Below, in pieces: positions 1 through 13,959 of a stretch of DNA of 64,000 nt. Below the pieces are notes generated by a model. That model saw only the letters and a program-made list of their open reading frames with translations, searched no databases and was not told where the DNA came from. Both the position numbers and the translations under genes were made by a program. The stretch's first letter is position 1, and every line of letters starts with the position of its first letter. The DNA comes from Daphnia pulex (Eukaryota; Arthropoda; Branchiopoda; Diplostraca; Daphniidae), in the NCBI RefSeq assembly GCF_021134715.1, contig NC_060023.1:8680001-8744000 (forward strand), written 5' to 3'.

Positions 1-3000
1 AAATGCAGCAGCAGCATGGCCATCATCTCTCTCAGCATCAGCTTCTATATACAGCAGGATCTTTTGTGTAATAACAGGTGGTTCAATTATTATTATTGTT
101 CCATTTCGTTTGATAACATTTCAAGCACCTTACAGAAAAAGATGGAATTTTTTCTTTCCGACTGCTCTCGGTTTTCACTCTTCTTTTTCCTGGTGTCCAG
201 ATTTCCGTTTCCTAAAGGAAAAATGAAAAAGAAAAAATGGGGTCCGATCAACCGTAAATGAAACCAGAAGTGGAAAAGGAACAAGTGCAAGGGAAATATA
301 ATAATGAGGAACTTGGTACATATGGTGAAGACGAGAGAAAAAATGTAGCGGTCGCTAATGTTCTACGGCTGGATACCAACACCGTTTTTTTTAAATAATT
401 AAATGTTGCTAGAAATAATATTTACATGTTCCACGCGCTGGATTATCTGTTATTTCTTTATTTTTTGAAATTTTTTTCAAAATCTGATTATTAAATTATA
501 TCAGCGCGCTTTAGCCGCCAATTTTTATAAAAATGGATTTATTAAATAATCTTTTTTTACAGTTTGACATCGCGGATGTTATATAGACACACCATCTTGG
601 TTTTTTCCACTGAATCATTCGTTTATATCCTTCCGCTGAAAAAAAAAAATCATTTCCAAATTCCCCCCCCCCCCAAAAAAAAATAAAGGAATGACGTAAA
701 TGTATAACGGGACCGGCTGTTGTTCAGTTCCATCCTGCAACAATCGCCTTTCATGTGTCCATTCTTCTTCCATCTCTTTTTCCCAACAGTCTAACAATTC
801 AACAAAACACACACAACACGCCAAGTTTGTCATTTGGGTTCAGCGTATTATTATTCTATGTATAGTGAGACTTGTTTTTGTTTATTTTATTATGACCAGT
901 TTTATTGTTGCGTTTATTTTCGGTTGTTTTTCTTCAAGAGGGAAAACAAAAGTCGCGGTACTTTTTTATTTTTACATTTAAACGACCCGGTTGGGTTTTA
1001 GCGGTCCTATCGGCGTTTTCTTGTGTGTGTCCGGGCTGACCTGTCGGATCATGCAGTTGTACTCCACAGGCGCAAGTTCGCACGACATTCCGGCCGGACA
1101 TTGTTATTACGTTCCGTTAAGGCGTGTGGGGGCTGGATGCGGGGAGGGGAGGGGGATCCTTCTGAAAAACGGGCGGGAATTTCGTTTCACGCGCTCGCTC
1201 GAGTGGACACCGCTATTACAATCAACAGCAGCACAAGCACAAGCAGCAGCAAAGATAAAATGATTTTTTTAAAAGGTGGAAAAAGAAACGGAAAGGTATA
1301 ACAAGAAAAATAAAAAAATCCAAAATATAACTGCAGTTTGCCCATAACAACTCAAAACTCCTCCGTTGAGTGTTTTCCGAAGGGGAAAAAGAAAAATTCG
1401 CCGTTTTTTTCCACCAAAAAATCCCTCGGCATCTTAAAAATGTCCAACAAAGGAAAAGAATCTAAACAGAGTGTTATGTTGTTGTTGTAGTATATTACAC
1501 GAAATCCGGTTCTTCTTCTTTTCTTTTGTTGCTGGGGCTCAACCCATGTCGTACAGTACATGATATGCCAGGCCAAACAAAGATGACTCAGTCATCCGGT
1601 CAACCACCACCACCAGCACCCACCCACCTGCGAAGAAGAAGAAGAAGAAGAAGAAAACCTGAAAATCCACCACACCGTGACACGACCGAGATGGATAATT
1701 TCAAGCTTTTTGTAACAGAGAATAACATGCCAACGTGATTCGGTTCGTAGGGTGTGTGACATTGACCTTAAAGCACCGGTACTCTCGCCATCAGGCAGCC
1801 AGCCATATAGACACAAGAGTGACGCAAAACTTAGACGTCAGGAATTATTAGGGGGGCAGCACAAGCATAGTTGTTGTTGTATTGTTGTTTTGTTGATTCC
1901 ATTATGTAGGCACGTCATCGTGACAACAAGGCCTGCGTCAAATGCAAATGGAGAGTAATATACAGATAGACTTTCTTCTCTTATTTTATTATTTGGACGG
2001 GTTTATTATTATTCTATTCACATCATTCCGTGTTATTTGGCCCATAAAGGAGCTACCCTATACCACTCGGTTGGCTTCAGCCAGTCGACTTCCCTTATAG
2101 TCGGAAAAGTGAATGAACTTTGACGACAACCCCCGGCCCGGCCCATCGGTATATAGTGGCTCGGGGTTTGCCCACCGGAAATAGCCGAAGAGAGAAATAA
2201 GAGAGTTAGATATACTACTATAGACCTGTGTGATGGCCACACACACAAGTCCGACGACGACGACGTGTGATTGTTATTTACAATTTTAAAAAAGTCGTGC
2301 AGTAAACTATGGCGATGGTGACTTTTATACGACTCATTTCCGTACGTACGTGTTGCAGAGTAAAAATATATGTATCGACTTACACACACATTTTGGTTTC
2401 TATAGAAAAAAGAAAGTCATACACCTGTCGGTATTCTATTTTCAATTATACGATGGTATAATCTTTATTATAGGTTCGATCGTTTCGCGATGGAAATCAA
2501 ATTTTAACCAAATAAAATACAGAAGAAAATGATTAGTATATCAAAGAGGAAATGACCAGATTTCTTCAATTAAACTACCAAAAGGTGATATAGCCACTTT
2601 GACTTTGATAATAGACTCGTTACTGTATTTTTCTATTTTATTGTCACCCACAATTTTTCGATCGGTTCAATTAACATTTCCAAAAGGTGCGTCTATATAG
2701 CCTATGATACTACCGGTGAGCGGTAATAATGCTGACATAAAAGAAAAAGGTCACCTCTGCTGCTGCTGGTGACAAAATTTTAGCGGTTTGCTCCTTTTTT
2801 TGCGGTTTTGATCAATTAGGTCATTTTAAAAATAAAATAAAAATAAAGATATAAAACTGCGAAATGAATTTTTTTTTTAGCTTAGCTAATATATACATCC
2901 TTTTGAATAAATGGCGGCAATAAAAAGTTGCGGCCGCCTCTTTATTCTGAATTAATTTTTTAAATTTTTTTATTAAAGGCCCGCCGCACTCAAAAAATAA

Positions 3001-6000
3001 TAATTTGTCCGATCGTTAAGAAAATTGTATTTCGCGCTCTGATCCAATCTGCTGGGAAAAAATTCGCCCGAATGTGTATAGGTCACTTGGCTATACGTAC
3101 CGAGACTGATGGGTTGATTTTTCTTCACGTACGTACATATAACAACAGTAATAATTCACACCCTATTCATTCTAATAATGGCAGCCCCTTTTCTTTCTCT
3201 CGGCTTCATGTGTCCATACAACGACCGATGAGTTATTGTGTTGCCCGCTCTTAGATATATACCGTCAACGAGAGTTCGAAAGCGTGAGAGATACAACTAT
3301 ACACATCGGACAGTCTGAATATGGGCCACTATTTTTTAAACCGCACGGCGTATATTTGTATATAAGGCATTAAACGGCAGCACGATGATTATGTCGTGTG
3401 TGGACGCCCAAGTTTTGTCCCGTTAGCCGAGCGATAAGAGTGCCCCCCTCAACGGGTGGTTATATCCTCTCTCTCTCTCTCTCGAGTTCTTAATGTTTGT
3501 CCAATTTTTAAAAAAACTTTTGTGATTTGAAAAAAAACAAAAAATCCCGGGGGAAAAAAGAAAAACAAAATACACGCGGACAACCGCATTGCGAATTATA
3601 TTGAGCCGATTTCAGTTGAAACAATTGCTGTTTGTGTGTGCTGTGCTGGCGCGTTATTTGATTGATCTATGAGTTTGTATCGAACCGCCGTCATCAGCCC
3701 CACAGTGGGTCACCGTTACGTCGTTTTTTTTCAGGTTCTTGCTGCTCGGTCGAAAGATCACGGCGAATTGTTGTCGATGGCATTCCGGGATTGGCGATCA
3801 CCAGGTCACGAGGTTTTGCTGGATTTGATTCGGGATCGTGCATATAGATACCTAAAGTCGATGAAGGATGTAAAGCGTGTCGATTTGGATGATATGAGCC
3901 GTTGCTCCGACGACGTTATCGGTTTTATACACAGTGCCGAGTCTGTAGGGCAAGAGAAATTTTCTTTCAATAAATGAGAGAAAAATAATCCAAGTTCTTC
4001 TTTATTGTTTGGGTGAGATACTAGCTACTATTGCTATCAACAAATGAAATAACAGCGTGACTTACATTCACTCGAGCTATAGAACGACGAAAAAGTATAC
4101 GGGACTTTGTTGGGGCTGTGCTCTCCTCCACAAGGCCAATGTAATCTCTGTTGCAACGGGATCAGGAAGAAGAAGAATCGTACGGAGTGATGTAGCGCAA
4201 ATGGATAAATAAACAAGTCGACAAAATGATGTACGACCCGTGTTTTCTTTCTTTTCATTCCGGCGGATAATTACGGAGCGGAATCTTTTAAGATATAGCG
4301 AACGAATAGAATACGCGGTGATTAGTGCTTTACCTGGGATGTATATACACATGTAGTGACTCGTGCAAAAGTCTTAAAAAAAGGGCCATTACTTGACATT
4401 TTGATTTCGTACTCGAAAACATTTCGTGATAAGAAATGCGAAAGAAATAACTACAGCTGGATGTATGTATAGCGGTTGTTTATATGTCCAGTGACGTTCG
4501 CCTGGACTTTTACACCCCATTGACTCTATATGTGAGGCAACTGATTAACGCAACAGACGGGAACTTAGAAAAAAAATAAATTCAAACGGGTTATTTGATT
4601 TTCGATGTATTTAAGCTGAAATAGCTATTTCTATCTAAACGCTTAGAGCATCATTGTAATGTTCGTGTTTTGCTGTTCAGGCTGGAGCACAGTTTCGGTT
4701 GGAAAGGTTAGAATTAATTTCCTTTTTCCCTTGTGATTATACGCACACGTTGATGCCAATAATAATTTGACGATGGCGGCCGTTTTCATCGGGAAAGTCC
4801 AAACGTAATTGCATTTCCCGCCTATTGCTGATGGTTGTGGGTAAAATACATGGACGATTCAGCGCGGATAATCCGAACGCAGTTCAACACAGTCCCGCCG
4901 CTATAGACGTATTAAAGCTATAGACTGGTCGTCATTCAATACAGTTACACGAAAATCAAAGATAGATGTACACATAGGCTACATAGACTCTTGCGCAACG
5001 AGAAGGAAGAAAAGAAAACACGGTCATCGTGATCTTTGGAATTTTAAAAAATAAAAAAAATGTTCTAACCCAATGATCATCAGAGTTCCACATTTTCAAA
5101 TCGTGTACAAAAATCAAAATCAAATTTGATCAAACGAAATTACAAAAAAAAAATCATTTCAACAATAATAAACATTTAAAACAATTAAATTTTAAAATAT
5201 AAATTAAAAAAAATTAAAAAAATTAGTTTTCTTATTTTATAACCCCTGGTGAAATTGAAGTGATGACGATTCAATGTCAAAAATGTTTGATAACGAAATC
5301 ACATTTTTTTTTTACCACAAATCATTTTTCAATTTTTAACATGAAATTTGAAAAAGAACAAAAATGGAAAATAATTTAAAAAACCCCGGGTTGAAATTGA
5401 AATGTTTTCGATTCAATGTCAAGTTTGAAATCGAGTCGTCATTTCCACGCCGGAAAATCGAGAGCATCACGAAGAATGTGGCGTTGCGTGTACAGGACAG
5501 AGAGAGAGTCTCTCTATTAAAGGATGTACTTTCTTGAACCCTAATATAATCACCGACAAGGTGCCCATGTTGTCGGTGCATGAGTCTACCTCGCAACACG
5601 TGCACTCAGTCAAGCTTCTTCTTCTTATTTAAAAAAGAAAGAAAAAAATAAAAAAGGTGGTGGTGCGGTTTGTATTTAGCCGAAAAAAGAATGAAACTAG
5701 TTCTTTCCCGGTGAGTCTATATAATAGATATATAGCATATCCCGGCTGCCCCTGTCGTACTATATCAAATGTACAGTAAGTACAGACATCTTATTCATTT
5801 TCCAGAGAATATAATCAAGTCTGTCTAACTAGTATATCTAACAACCGGCCTCTTAGTTGAATCAATGAGCGTGACGTCTGTGGCAATCATCATTATAGGG
5901 CAATATCCCGCCGCCGTCTTATAGCACCGCGCGATGAAATCATTTCAAATTCCATGAATGATGACGTCCCCCCCCATCTCCGAATAAAATACAAAAAAAG

Positions 6001-9000
6001 GTGTAGACTAAGGCAAACTATATAAAGGCGACCGTCAAACGGCATAATATAACCATAGCGATAGGTATAGGATAGGCAAATCTATAGGTAGGTACACCTT
6101 TTCACTGAGTGAACTAGATCGAACGACACGCTTCGTGCTTTATGGCCTTTTTCTGATGAGCTATATTAGACGTGACAGGAGAGAAGGTTCCAGGCCGGCA
6201 GGTGGTGTATCATGATCAACTATCCATATCCTTTCTCATTATTCCACCAGCACTAGAAAATTCAAATTGAAATGTATATAATATAAGACAAGACGCAGCC
6301 GTATAAAGAAATAATTTGGTCGGTGAGTTGACCTTTGACTGAATTAACGGCGGTTTGGCGGCGGCTATAGTCGTGAAATAATTTGACATTCCAGCGGGAA
6401 TTTGACACGACGATATAGAATACGTATATAGTACGTGTGTGTGCATAGAGTCTTTTTCTTTTTCTTTCCGGGAAGCGGATGTGATCCATTTGATCTGAAC
6501 CCCCTCGCGCAATTCTTCCCCCCCCCCCCCCCCCTTCCATTTTTAAATGGATGATTGCGCTGGCTAATAGTTGAAGCAATCATCTATATTATACCTGTTG
6601 TACAACAGGTCTAATGACATGGCGGCTCGGGTCATTTATCCTTTCAACGTCTCGCTCGTTTATTTTCCCCTGCCGACCGTCTTTTGTTTCATTCGAAACA
6701 CTCGCCCAACCAACCAACCAAAAAATGGCGGAGAAATTCGAGACGCGGGCGACTGTCCATTTTCCTTTTTGGTTTCATCCGACGTCGCGCGTCTCTAATA
6801 ACGGAAGGAACAGACACAAAATCAACGACCATCAAGCGCGGCATCACAGCAGCGCATCAGGTACTAGCCGAGATATCTAAACGATAACAGCAGCAGGTAA
6901 AATAGATATTTTTAAAAGGAATGTTGTGGCGCGTCTTTTGAAAAATATAAAAAGAAGAAAAAGACAGTCGGCCATTGATCCGCAGCTGTTGTTTTTGATC
7001 GGACCTTTTTTTCTCTTCCGCGCCATTGATTCAATTAGGCGTGACACATCCGAGAAGAAGAAGCTTCGGTAAGGTAATTGAACTTGCCCAGCTTTTTTTG
7101 TTATATACTCCCCGAAAAAAGAAAATCAACGATCTGTGGGCCGGCATCAGCGCAATCCATGCTGCAGCTGTGGGTGTCGCTTCATCTCACGCCGGCCCAC
7201 TCTCTATGATGACGAGTGATGCGCTTGCCCGTTAATCCGGCAGCAGTAGCAGCTTCGTCATGATGAACCAGCCCACACAGTCAATCTCTTATGCCGCAAT
7301 GGATGTCATTCTTATTTTTTGGTGGCGGCGGCCGTGCGGTCAAACTCCGTGGAAGCGCGGAGGCGTTTTTCCAGACCAACTGGACTTGCTATGGTCCATC
7401 CAGCAGCAACGGAAGAATTATCGGGAAATACCAGCAGGCCCATCAGCTTCATCGTGATCATCGTCCATTCATCATGTGGATATAGACTCACACAGTTTGA
7501 TATTTTCCAACGGTTTTCCATTCTTTTTTCACTTGACCGTGACAACCAAGTCGACCGAAATCCAGGCGGCTGGCGTGGATAAGGCTGCAAGAACGGCCCG
7601 GAACGGCCTTAGAGAGAAGCGCTCCAATCAGAATTACACAGTTATATTCTTTATACGTCATGTTTTCCAGCACGACTCTGATGATTGTTTTCTGATGAAT
7701 TCGTCGTAATCACCACAAAAGTATTTCGCCAACTATACCCACACATTCGCTTGCAAATCCTTTAGCTCTCCTTTGATTGGTCGAATCAAAAAATCTTAAC
7801 GGAATTTTTTTGAAGAAAACGTTACATAGAGAAACAAACATTTTGTAAATTCTATTTCCCATTTCTTTTTTTTGGGGGGGTTGAGCTTTGCCCAGTCACG
7901 CAGAGTAGGCAGCAGCAGCAGCACGGAGGTGGATGTGGGTATGTATATACATAAGAATGTCGCAATCGCCGCGACATAATAGAAATAGTAGTATAGGCGA
8001 ATTCAATGGAAAACAAACGCGCCAGGATTATTAGAGTGAAAATCAAAGGGGCGGAACCTAACGGATATAGAGTCTCTTTTTTTTCACGAAAGATGATGTG
8101 GACCCCCTGATCGACTGCGCACAGTCACTGAGTTCTCCCTAAATGGATTCCGCGAAAGCGTCTCAAGATATTATATGACGTCATTCATTGCCCAACTTCT
8201 AGTTCTTCTTTTATATATGGACACAAATATAATAAATAATCATTTCGACATGATGAGCCGTTATATAGACGTCTCTTAGCTGCTGTTACGATTTCCCCGG
8301 AATTCCATCATCCCAATTCGACACGCTCCGCCGGTGTGTGTGTGTTCACAAAAACAAAACGGAATGAAATTCTGATGAGGTTGAATGTTATACTATAGTT
8401 TTTTAACGGCGCAAATTCACGTGATTCGAAAGTTAAAAAGATCTTATTATTTTTTTTTTTCAAATTTGCTCGTTTTTATTTTTCCCACGCATTCTCCGAG
8501 ACTCTTAATAATAAAAAAGAAAAAAAAACGGGGAATCTGGAAGCGAATAAGTGGCAGTGTCCAATATAATTCCCGTCTCTGCTCAAATTTCGTCCCGCGT
8601 GACAGCGTCCTACTTGAAAACCGCGCGCCGAATATGTGGAAGGAGGAATCTTCTTCTACTTCTTCTTCTTCTTCTTTCAGGTGTGGTCATCTCACCCAAA
8701 GGAGAGAATGGCGGAAGTATAAAAATGAAAAAAATAAAAAAGACGGAGGTCTTTCATCTCTCTCCGCGCCGGAACAACCGTTATTAGATGGAAGAAGAGA
8801 GTTATAACAGCGTGGATTTATCGAATCAAAAATGCTGCTGCTGGGAAGAAGAAGAGCTATATAGTGCTCTATTTGGGCGTCGTGGATCCCTAGGCATGCA
8901 CACATGATCTATCATATTTGCATCAACATTTTGCGGGGGGGAATATTTAAAAAAAATCTCATCGGGGTGGCTGATCTCGTCTCCACCAGCGCAAGATGCG

Positions 9001-11800
9001 CCAACCAAAAACCAGAGGAGGAAGTGGCTGCTGGTACGTGCCCAGCGATGTAAAACAAACCATAATATTCCAAAGATATAATCTATCATATCCCTGCCTC
9101 CTATATTAGCTCATTCCGCTGGATGTGCGCAAGGAATTTCCCACATAATGTCGGCTGCGTCGATGTATATTTTGTCCCAGACTTTTTCTGGTTTTATTTT
9201 TGTTTTTTTAATATTTTATTTCCATTTTCAAAACGGGAATTTGCTTCGAGAGTTCAATCACTTTTCTTTTATCCACAAACATTTGAATTCACTTTCATTT
9301 CCTACGGCGTTTTGATTCTGACTCTAATCCTGTATTTACTTCCTTACATAAATAATACCCGCGTGAATTTGAATCAAAGAAAATAGTATAATAATAAAAA
9401 AAGTGAACGCAATTGGCCCACGGGATAATCTGTTTGACCACCAACTGTAATATCATATAGAATCTAAGATGGACCAGATGACGTCATGTCTAAACGGACA
9501 GGCTTGATTTACGCTGTATAACATCTACAACGCGCGTGTGTACACGTACTAGAAAATGGAGCCCCGCATCGTCTATAATATAAATCAGAAAGGGAATGGA
9601 CCTCGAAAACGATTGGCCAGCAGCATGCAGCAGTCAAATTGCTTTTCCTCTCTCAGTCGGTGTCAAAGTCAAGGACCTTGCGGAACTCTCACGTTCGTGA
9701 GTCTGGCCGCGTATATTTCATCCGCTCGCCCAGAGTGTTGACGTTCAAGAGATTGCAGCCGCCAGACTGGGGACCGTTAGATCATCGCTTTGAGAAAAAC
9801 AGCAATTCAAAATGAACAAAACAGGGGGAAAAAAGAAACCAAATAACAAAAAAGGCTGAGGATTCTACTTCGCTCCAGCTGTTGTGACGTAAAGTTGAAG
9901 GATAGGACACAATCGAGCCACAGGATTTTAGATATCTAGTTTGACCTACATCATCAAACAGAGTGCAGTATACATCATCACTGGTGTAGTACATGCCTAA
10001 TAATATTTGAACAGGAAGTTTGTCGTCGTCGCTGGGCGAAAGATTGTAAAAACAAGGACGACAAAATTGGTCGAGTCATTAAAAAAAGGACGGGCTATAT
10101 AGGGAGAAGGCCGGCTGTTGGTTGATTGTAAAAAAGTCTGTAGAAAAATAAAGATGCCTGGCTCTTTTTGGAAACTCCGTTACATGTCCCATTGTCGAGA
10201 GTCTCTCTTCACATTGTCGGGGTGTGTTGGGCATATCACTAGCGTGCTAATGAATCGCAGTTATTTTTTCAACACGTTTGTTTGACAAAGCCCACGCGTT
10301 TTTGTCCGTTTTTTGTCGCCGCTATTATTATTGACGATAAATCAAAAGCGGATGGACCCGCACTCTTTTCTTTCCTTTCTTACCTCGTCCATCGCACCCT
10401 GACAAAACGGAGAGCGGAGGTGGAAAAAAAATGTTGTTTAATAGAAGAACGTGCGGTTAAAAATCAAAGCAAACGGAATTCGACATCATCCAACGGGGTT
10501 GGCCAAATAAACGAAGATTTGCAGCTTTTTGCTACATGGGATTTCTCGAACTGCTATAATTCCAATTGTCGACTGCTCAAAAATTTGGTGAGCAATGTCG
10601 AAACAAAAATGTGTGTTGAGCTGTTCCATCCAGACATCCAGAGTTCCAGGCATTTTTTTCTTTTTTAAACGGGGAAAAAAAAAGATTTTTCTTTGATGGC
10701 CATTTCTTTCCGTTTGTTTTAGGTTTTTTGTTATTATTTTCCGCCGGACACATTTGGGCTATTGTCCACGGCGGTATGACGATTTTGAAGATGAAAATTT
10801 ATGATTCAAAACGGTTCTTCATTTCCCCGCGGCCGAAATGAGAAATGCCGCGGTTCTAAGAGGAGAAAGAGAGTTAGCTAGCAGCTATAGGTATAGCTGG
10901 GCTTTTGTATTGTCACCAAAAGAATAAGCGACCAGCAGAAGAAAAAAGGCCAGTGATCTCCCCCCTTTTCATCCATGCCATCTTCACGGCGAATTGATTG
11001 TCCTCCGCGTCTGTTCTGGTCTTGAAACATTGGCGAAATGATGCGCTGCTATAGATTATAACCACCCCGTCATCATCCGATGACTTGGTCGAATGATTCA
11101 AATCAAACAAAAAACAGACAAAAAATTGAAATTGATTTACAATTTCACCCCGACAATGTCTCTAGGACGTTCAAAAGTTGCCGCCTGGCGTCATTCTTTG
11201 ATCGCCTTATACACAAGCGGATGCTGTGTATATTATTAATACACACGTAGTGAATCATCTACATAAGCCGTTATTGTGTCGGAATCAAAGAAGAACATCA
11301 CAACACTGAGCTGATTTTGGAATAAGAGATTCAATGCACGAATTTCTGTCCTGTTATTGTGAAGAGATTGAAAAGGGAATTTAGATTGATAGAAAGAACA
11401 GATGTTCTAAACACCATTTTTCGTGGACAGTATAGTCCAGTACCCCCGCCAAAAAACCCCGACTGACGTGTTATACCAACACGCGAGGCCAGAAAAATAA
11501 AAAAGAGCGGGCGATTCAAATGATGGTTTGAAAGAGCCATGAAGCGTGAGCCCAAAATATTACATTCTCTCCCCCACTGATGTATCTGCACCCCTGGCCA
11601 CAGCGAAAGACACCATCAAGAGCTGTTATAACAAACCAACAAACTGGCAGCAGCTGGAACAAGAGGACGACGAGAGAGCTTCTCTCTCTATGTACTCTCT
11701 CGTTCTATTCGTCTATACCACCAACTTATTTTTCTTATTTTTTTCTTTTTACCTGGTTTCGCTTGGAGGCGTGATCCGCTGGCCGGGCTGCCTACAGTGC
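1..11800. other. Gene-free region upstream of the PAN-ZP gene
   Basis: I find no convincing coding exon in this stretch on either strand. Open frames are short, rich in Phe/Lys/Arg from homopolymer runs, and lack family motifs or consistent splice junctions. It holds microsatellites and homopolymers: a C12/A9 junction near 663-683, a GAA run near 1632-1655, a CT run near 3469-3483, a 17-base C tract at 6518-6534 and a TTC run near 8652-8675. It also holds an 18-bp perfect palindrome at 6593-6610. It may carry distal regulatory DNA for the downstream gene or introns of a gene starting outside the window; sequence alone does not decide. Confidence 0.6.
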
Positions 11801-11814
11801 CGGCCACGCACCTG

Positions 11815-11820
11815 TATAAA
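11815..11820 (+). promoter_or_regulatory. TATA box of the PAN-ZP gene
   Basis: A TATAAA sits in a GC-rich context. An arthropod initiator-like TCAGTC lies about 33 bases downstream at 11848-11853. A strong splice donor (CAG/GTAAGT) follows at 12152/12153, so this fits the promoter of a 5' untranslated first exon (about 11850-12152) belonging to the gene that becomes coding at 13960. The start site is inferred, not observed. Confidence 0.55.
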
Positions 11821-11849
11821 AGAGCCGGGCCACCGTTCCGAGTTCCATC

Positions 11850-12152
11850 AGTCGTAGCACTTCCGTCGCGCAGAGTAGTAGGTCCAGTTTTTCTCTGCTG
11901 TTGTTTCTTAAAATTCTTTTCTGATTTTTGATCGGATTCAAAAAAAAAGAAGAAATATACAAGAAGCCAACGAAACAGACAGAATTTCTGTACACCCAAA
12001 GTTTGAATTATTTAGTCTATATCGAGTGTGAATCGAAAATCGGTGCATCTACTACTATCTTCAATCAAAATTCGGATTGCGAGGATCAACGGCTGAAACG
12101 ACACATTTGAATTTCGAATTTCCGTCACCTCTCAATCGTCACTTTCCATCAG
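11850..12152 (+). other. Probable 5' UTR exon of the PAN-ZP gene
   Basis: This stretch runs from an initiator-like site to a consensus donor. No long ORF starts in it. The next acceptor that fits is at 13952-13953, after a T-rich tract, and yields a short leader immediately before the start codon at 13960. That choice skips two upstream ATGs that would be included if the earlier acceptor at 13840-13841 were used. Transcript data would settle which is used. Confidence 0.45.
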
Positions 12153-13959
12153 GTAAGTCGCAGCGCCAAATTTGAATTTTTTTAAAATTCGTAAAAAAAA
12201 AAAAAGAAATAAGAAAGAAGGAAAGCAAAGAAAACCGTTTGGGGATTTCAACGAATAGGTGAAACGTTATTACATATCCGCTATAGAGTTGGTTTTATTA
12301 ATCCATCCGCCTGCCCAGCAGCACGCAGGAAAAACATAAAAAAAGAGGGAGAAATGGTTTTATTTTATTTTTTCGGCGCCATCGGCCACCCAATTATCCA
12401 ATACGGAGAAGGTCCTAACAGAGAAAGAGAGAGAGAGAGTTACTCATATGAGTTTGGAGAATAGGGGAAGGCCGGGGGAAAAAAATAAGAAGAAGAAGAA
12501 GAGGGGAGGATGACGAGCTAGCGTGAAATGTTGCCACTGGTCATGTTGTGTAGAAGTATTCGGATCAACGGCCTTTCGTTCTCGCTCGATCGAATTCGAG
12601 CCTTTAGCAACTCTGTAAAGCGCGACAGATGCGTGGAAAAGAAAGAGAAACATTCATTGTGTAGATCTTTGAAATATATACAAATGGCCAAGATTATACA
12701 AATCAAAAACCGGCGGTTTAGTCCGACTAATCTCTTTCCGCGTTTGAGTAGACACAATCAAATGGTTTCCCAAAAATTCGTGAATCCTTTGCAAATTTGC
12801 TGCGTGGGCATTTTTTTACAAACCACCGCTCTGTAAAATCACCAGGAACAAATCCTATAGAATTATAACGAAAGGGGAAGAACAAAAAATTGTCGGACGA
12901 CATTTTCGTCCCCCTGAAGGGGCAAAAGAAAAAGTCAGTTAACGAGTCTGTGGCGCCATTATTTTTCAATTTGAATGAATAAACGTACATACGAAATCCC
13001 GGAAGGCCCCTGTATTACACACAGCAGGAATGAGAGATCTCCAGTGCTTGATTGTCGCCCATTCAGAACTTATTTCCATTCAACAGAGTAAACATTGTAT
13101 AAATAAGCGTATATACAGTAGCTCGGCTTTTGATTCAGACATGGAGAACTGTACGCGCATTCTTCCTGTATTGAATACCTCACGGTCGCGTTAACGGGTA
13201 GCCACCTGACGCCCACGATATTCAATCTTTCATTGAAAGAAAAAAAAAATAGACAAATCATTCCTTTTCATCTAAATTGTCGCATACAGAAAATTGTCCC
13301 TTTTTTTCTCATAGTATAACACGATACGTCATTAAAAAAATAATAAAGGAAAATTAAAATTCCCAAATTATTTCGATGGAAAGAAAAAGAAAAAATAGTT
13401 AACCCCCCCAGTAAACAATTTTAATTTTTCTTTTGCGGGTGAATCGATCCCCTTTTGTTATTACACAGCTGTTGGTTACGGTGGTTCTCACTCGATTCCC
13501 ACGGAGAAAAGAGGGGGCCCCCGCAACAACAACAACAACAACAGCGTCTGTATAAGAAATATTCATCTAACGGTTGATTATATTCTTTCGTTTATAATCT
13601 ATAATATACCCACCGACGTTACGCAAGGAAAGACTGACGACAGCCACCACCACCAGTGGACTGTCGCCATTGTCGGATGCGCCTCGGTTAATTCCACCGT
13701 CCTCTCCGTCATCGGCCGTGTGTGTCAGGCCGATAATTAAGTCCATTCCTATATCAGAATAATAATAATCAAAAAAAGAACTTTCGTTGGGGGGACGAAC
13801 AAACAGGAAAACAATCAATTTTCACCTGTATTTTTTTGTAGATCCCACGGGATCGGTTGTCGTCATCAGTGATTGATAATGAAGGAACTTTTGATTGTAT
13901 AAAAATGATTAAAAAACTCACCGAGACTTTTTGCTTTTGGTTTCATTCGATAGCGGACC

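Noticed and set aside
663..683. C-tract and similar homopolymers as regulatory G-quadruplexes
   Set aside because: Single homopolymers (also at 6518-6534) are common slippage products; nothing else supports a function.
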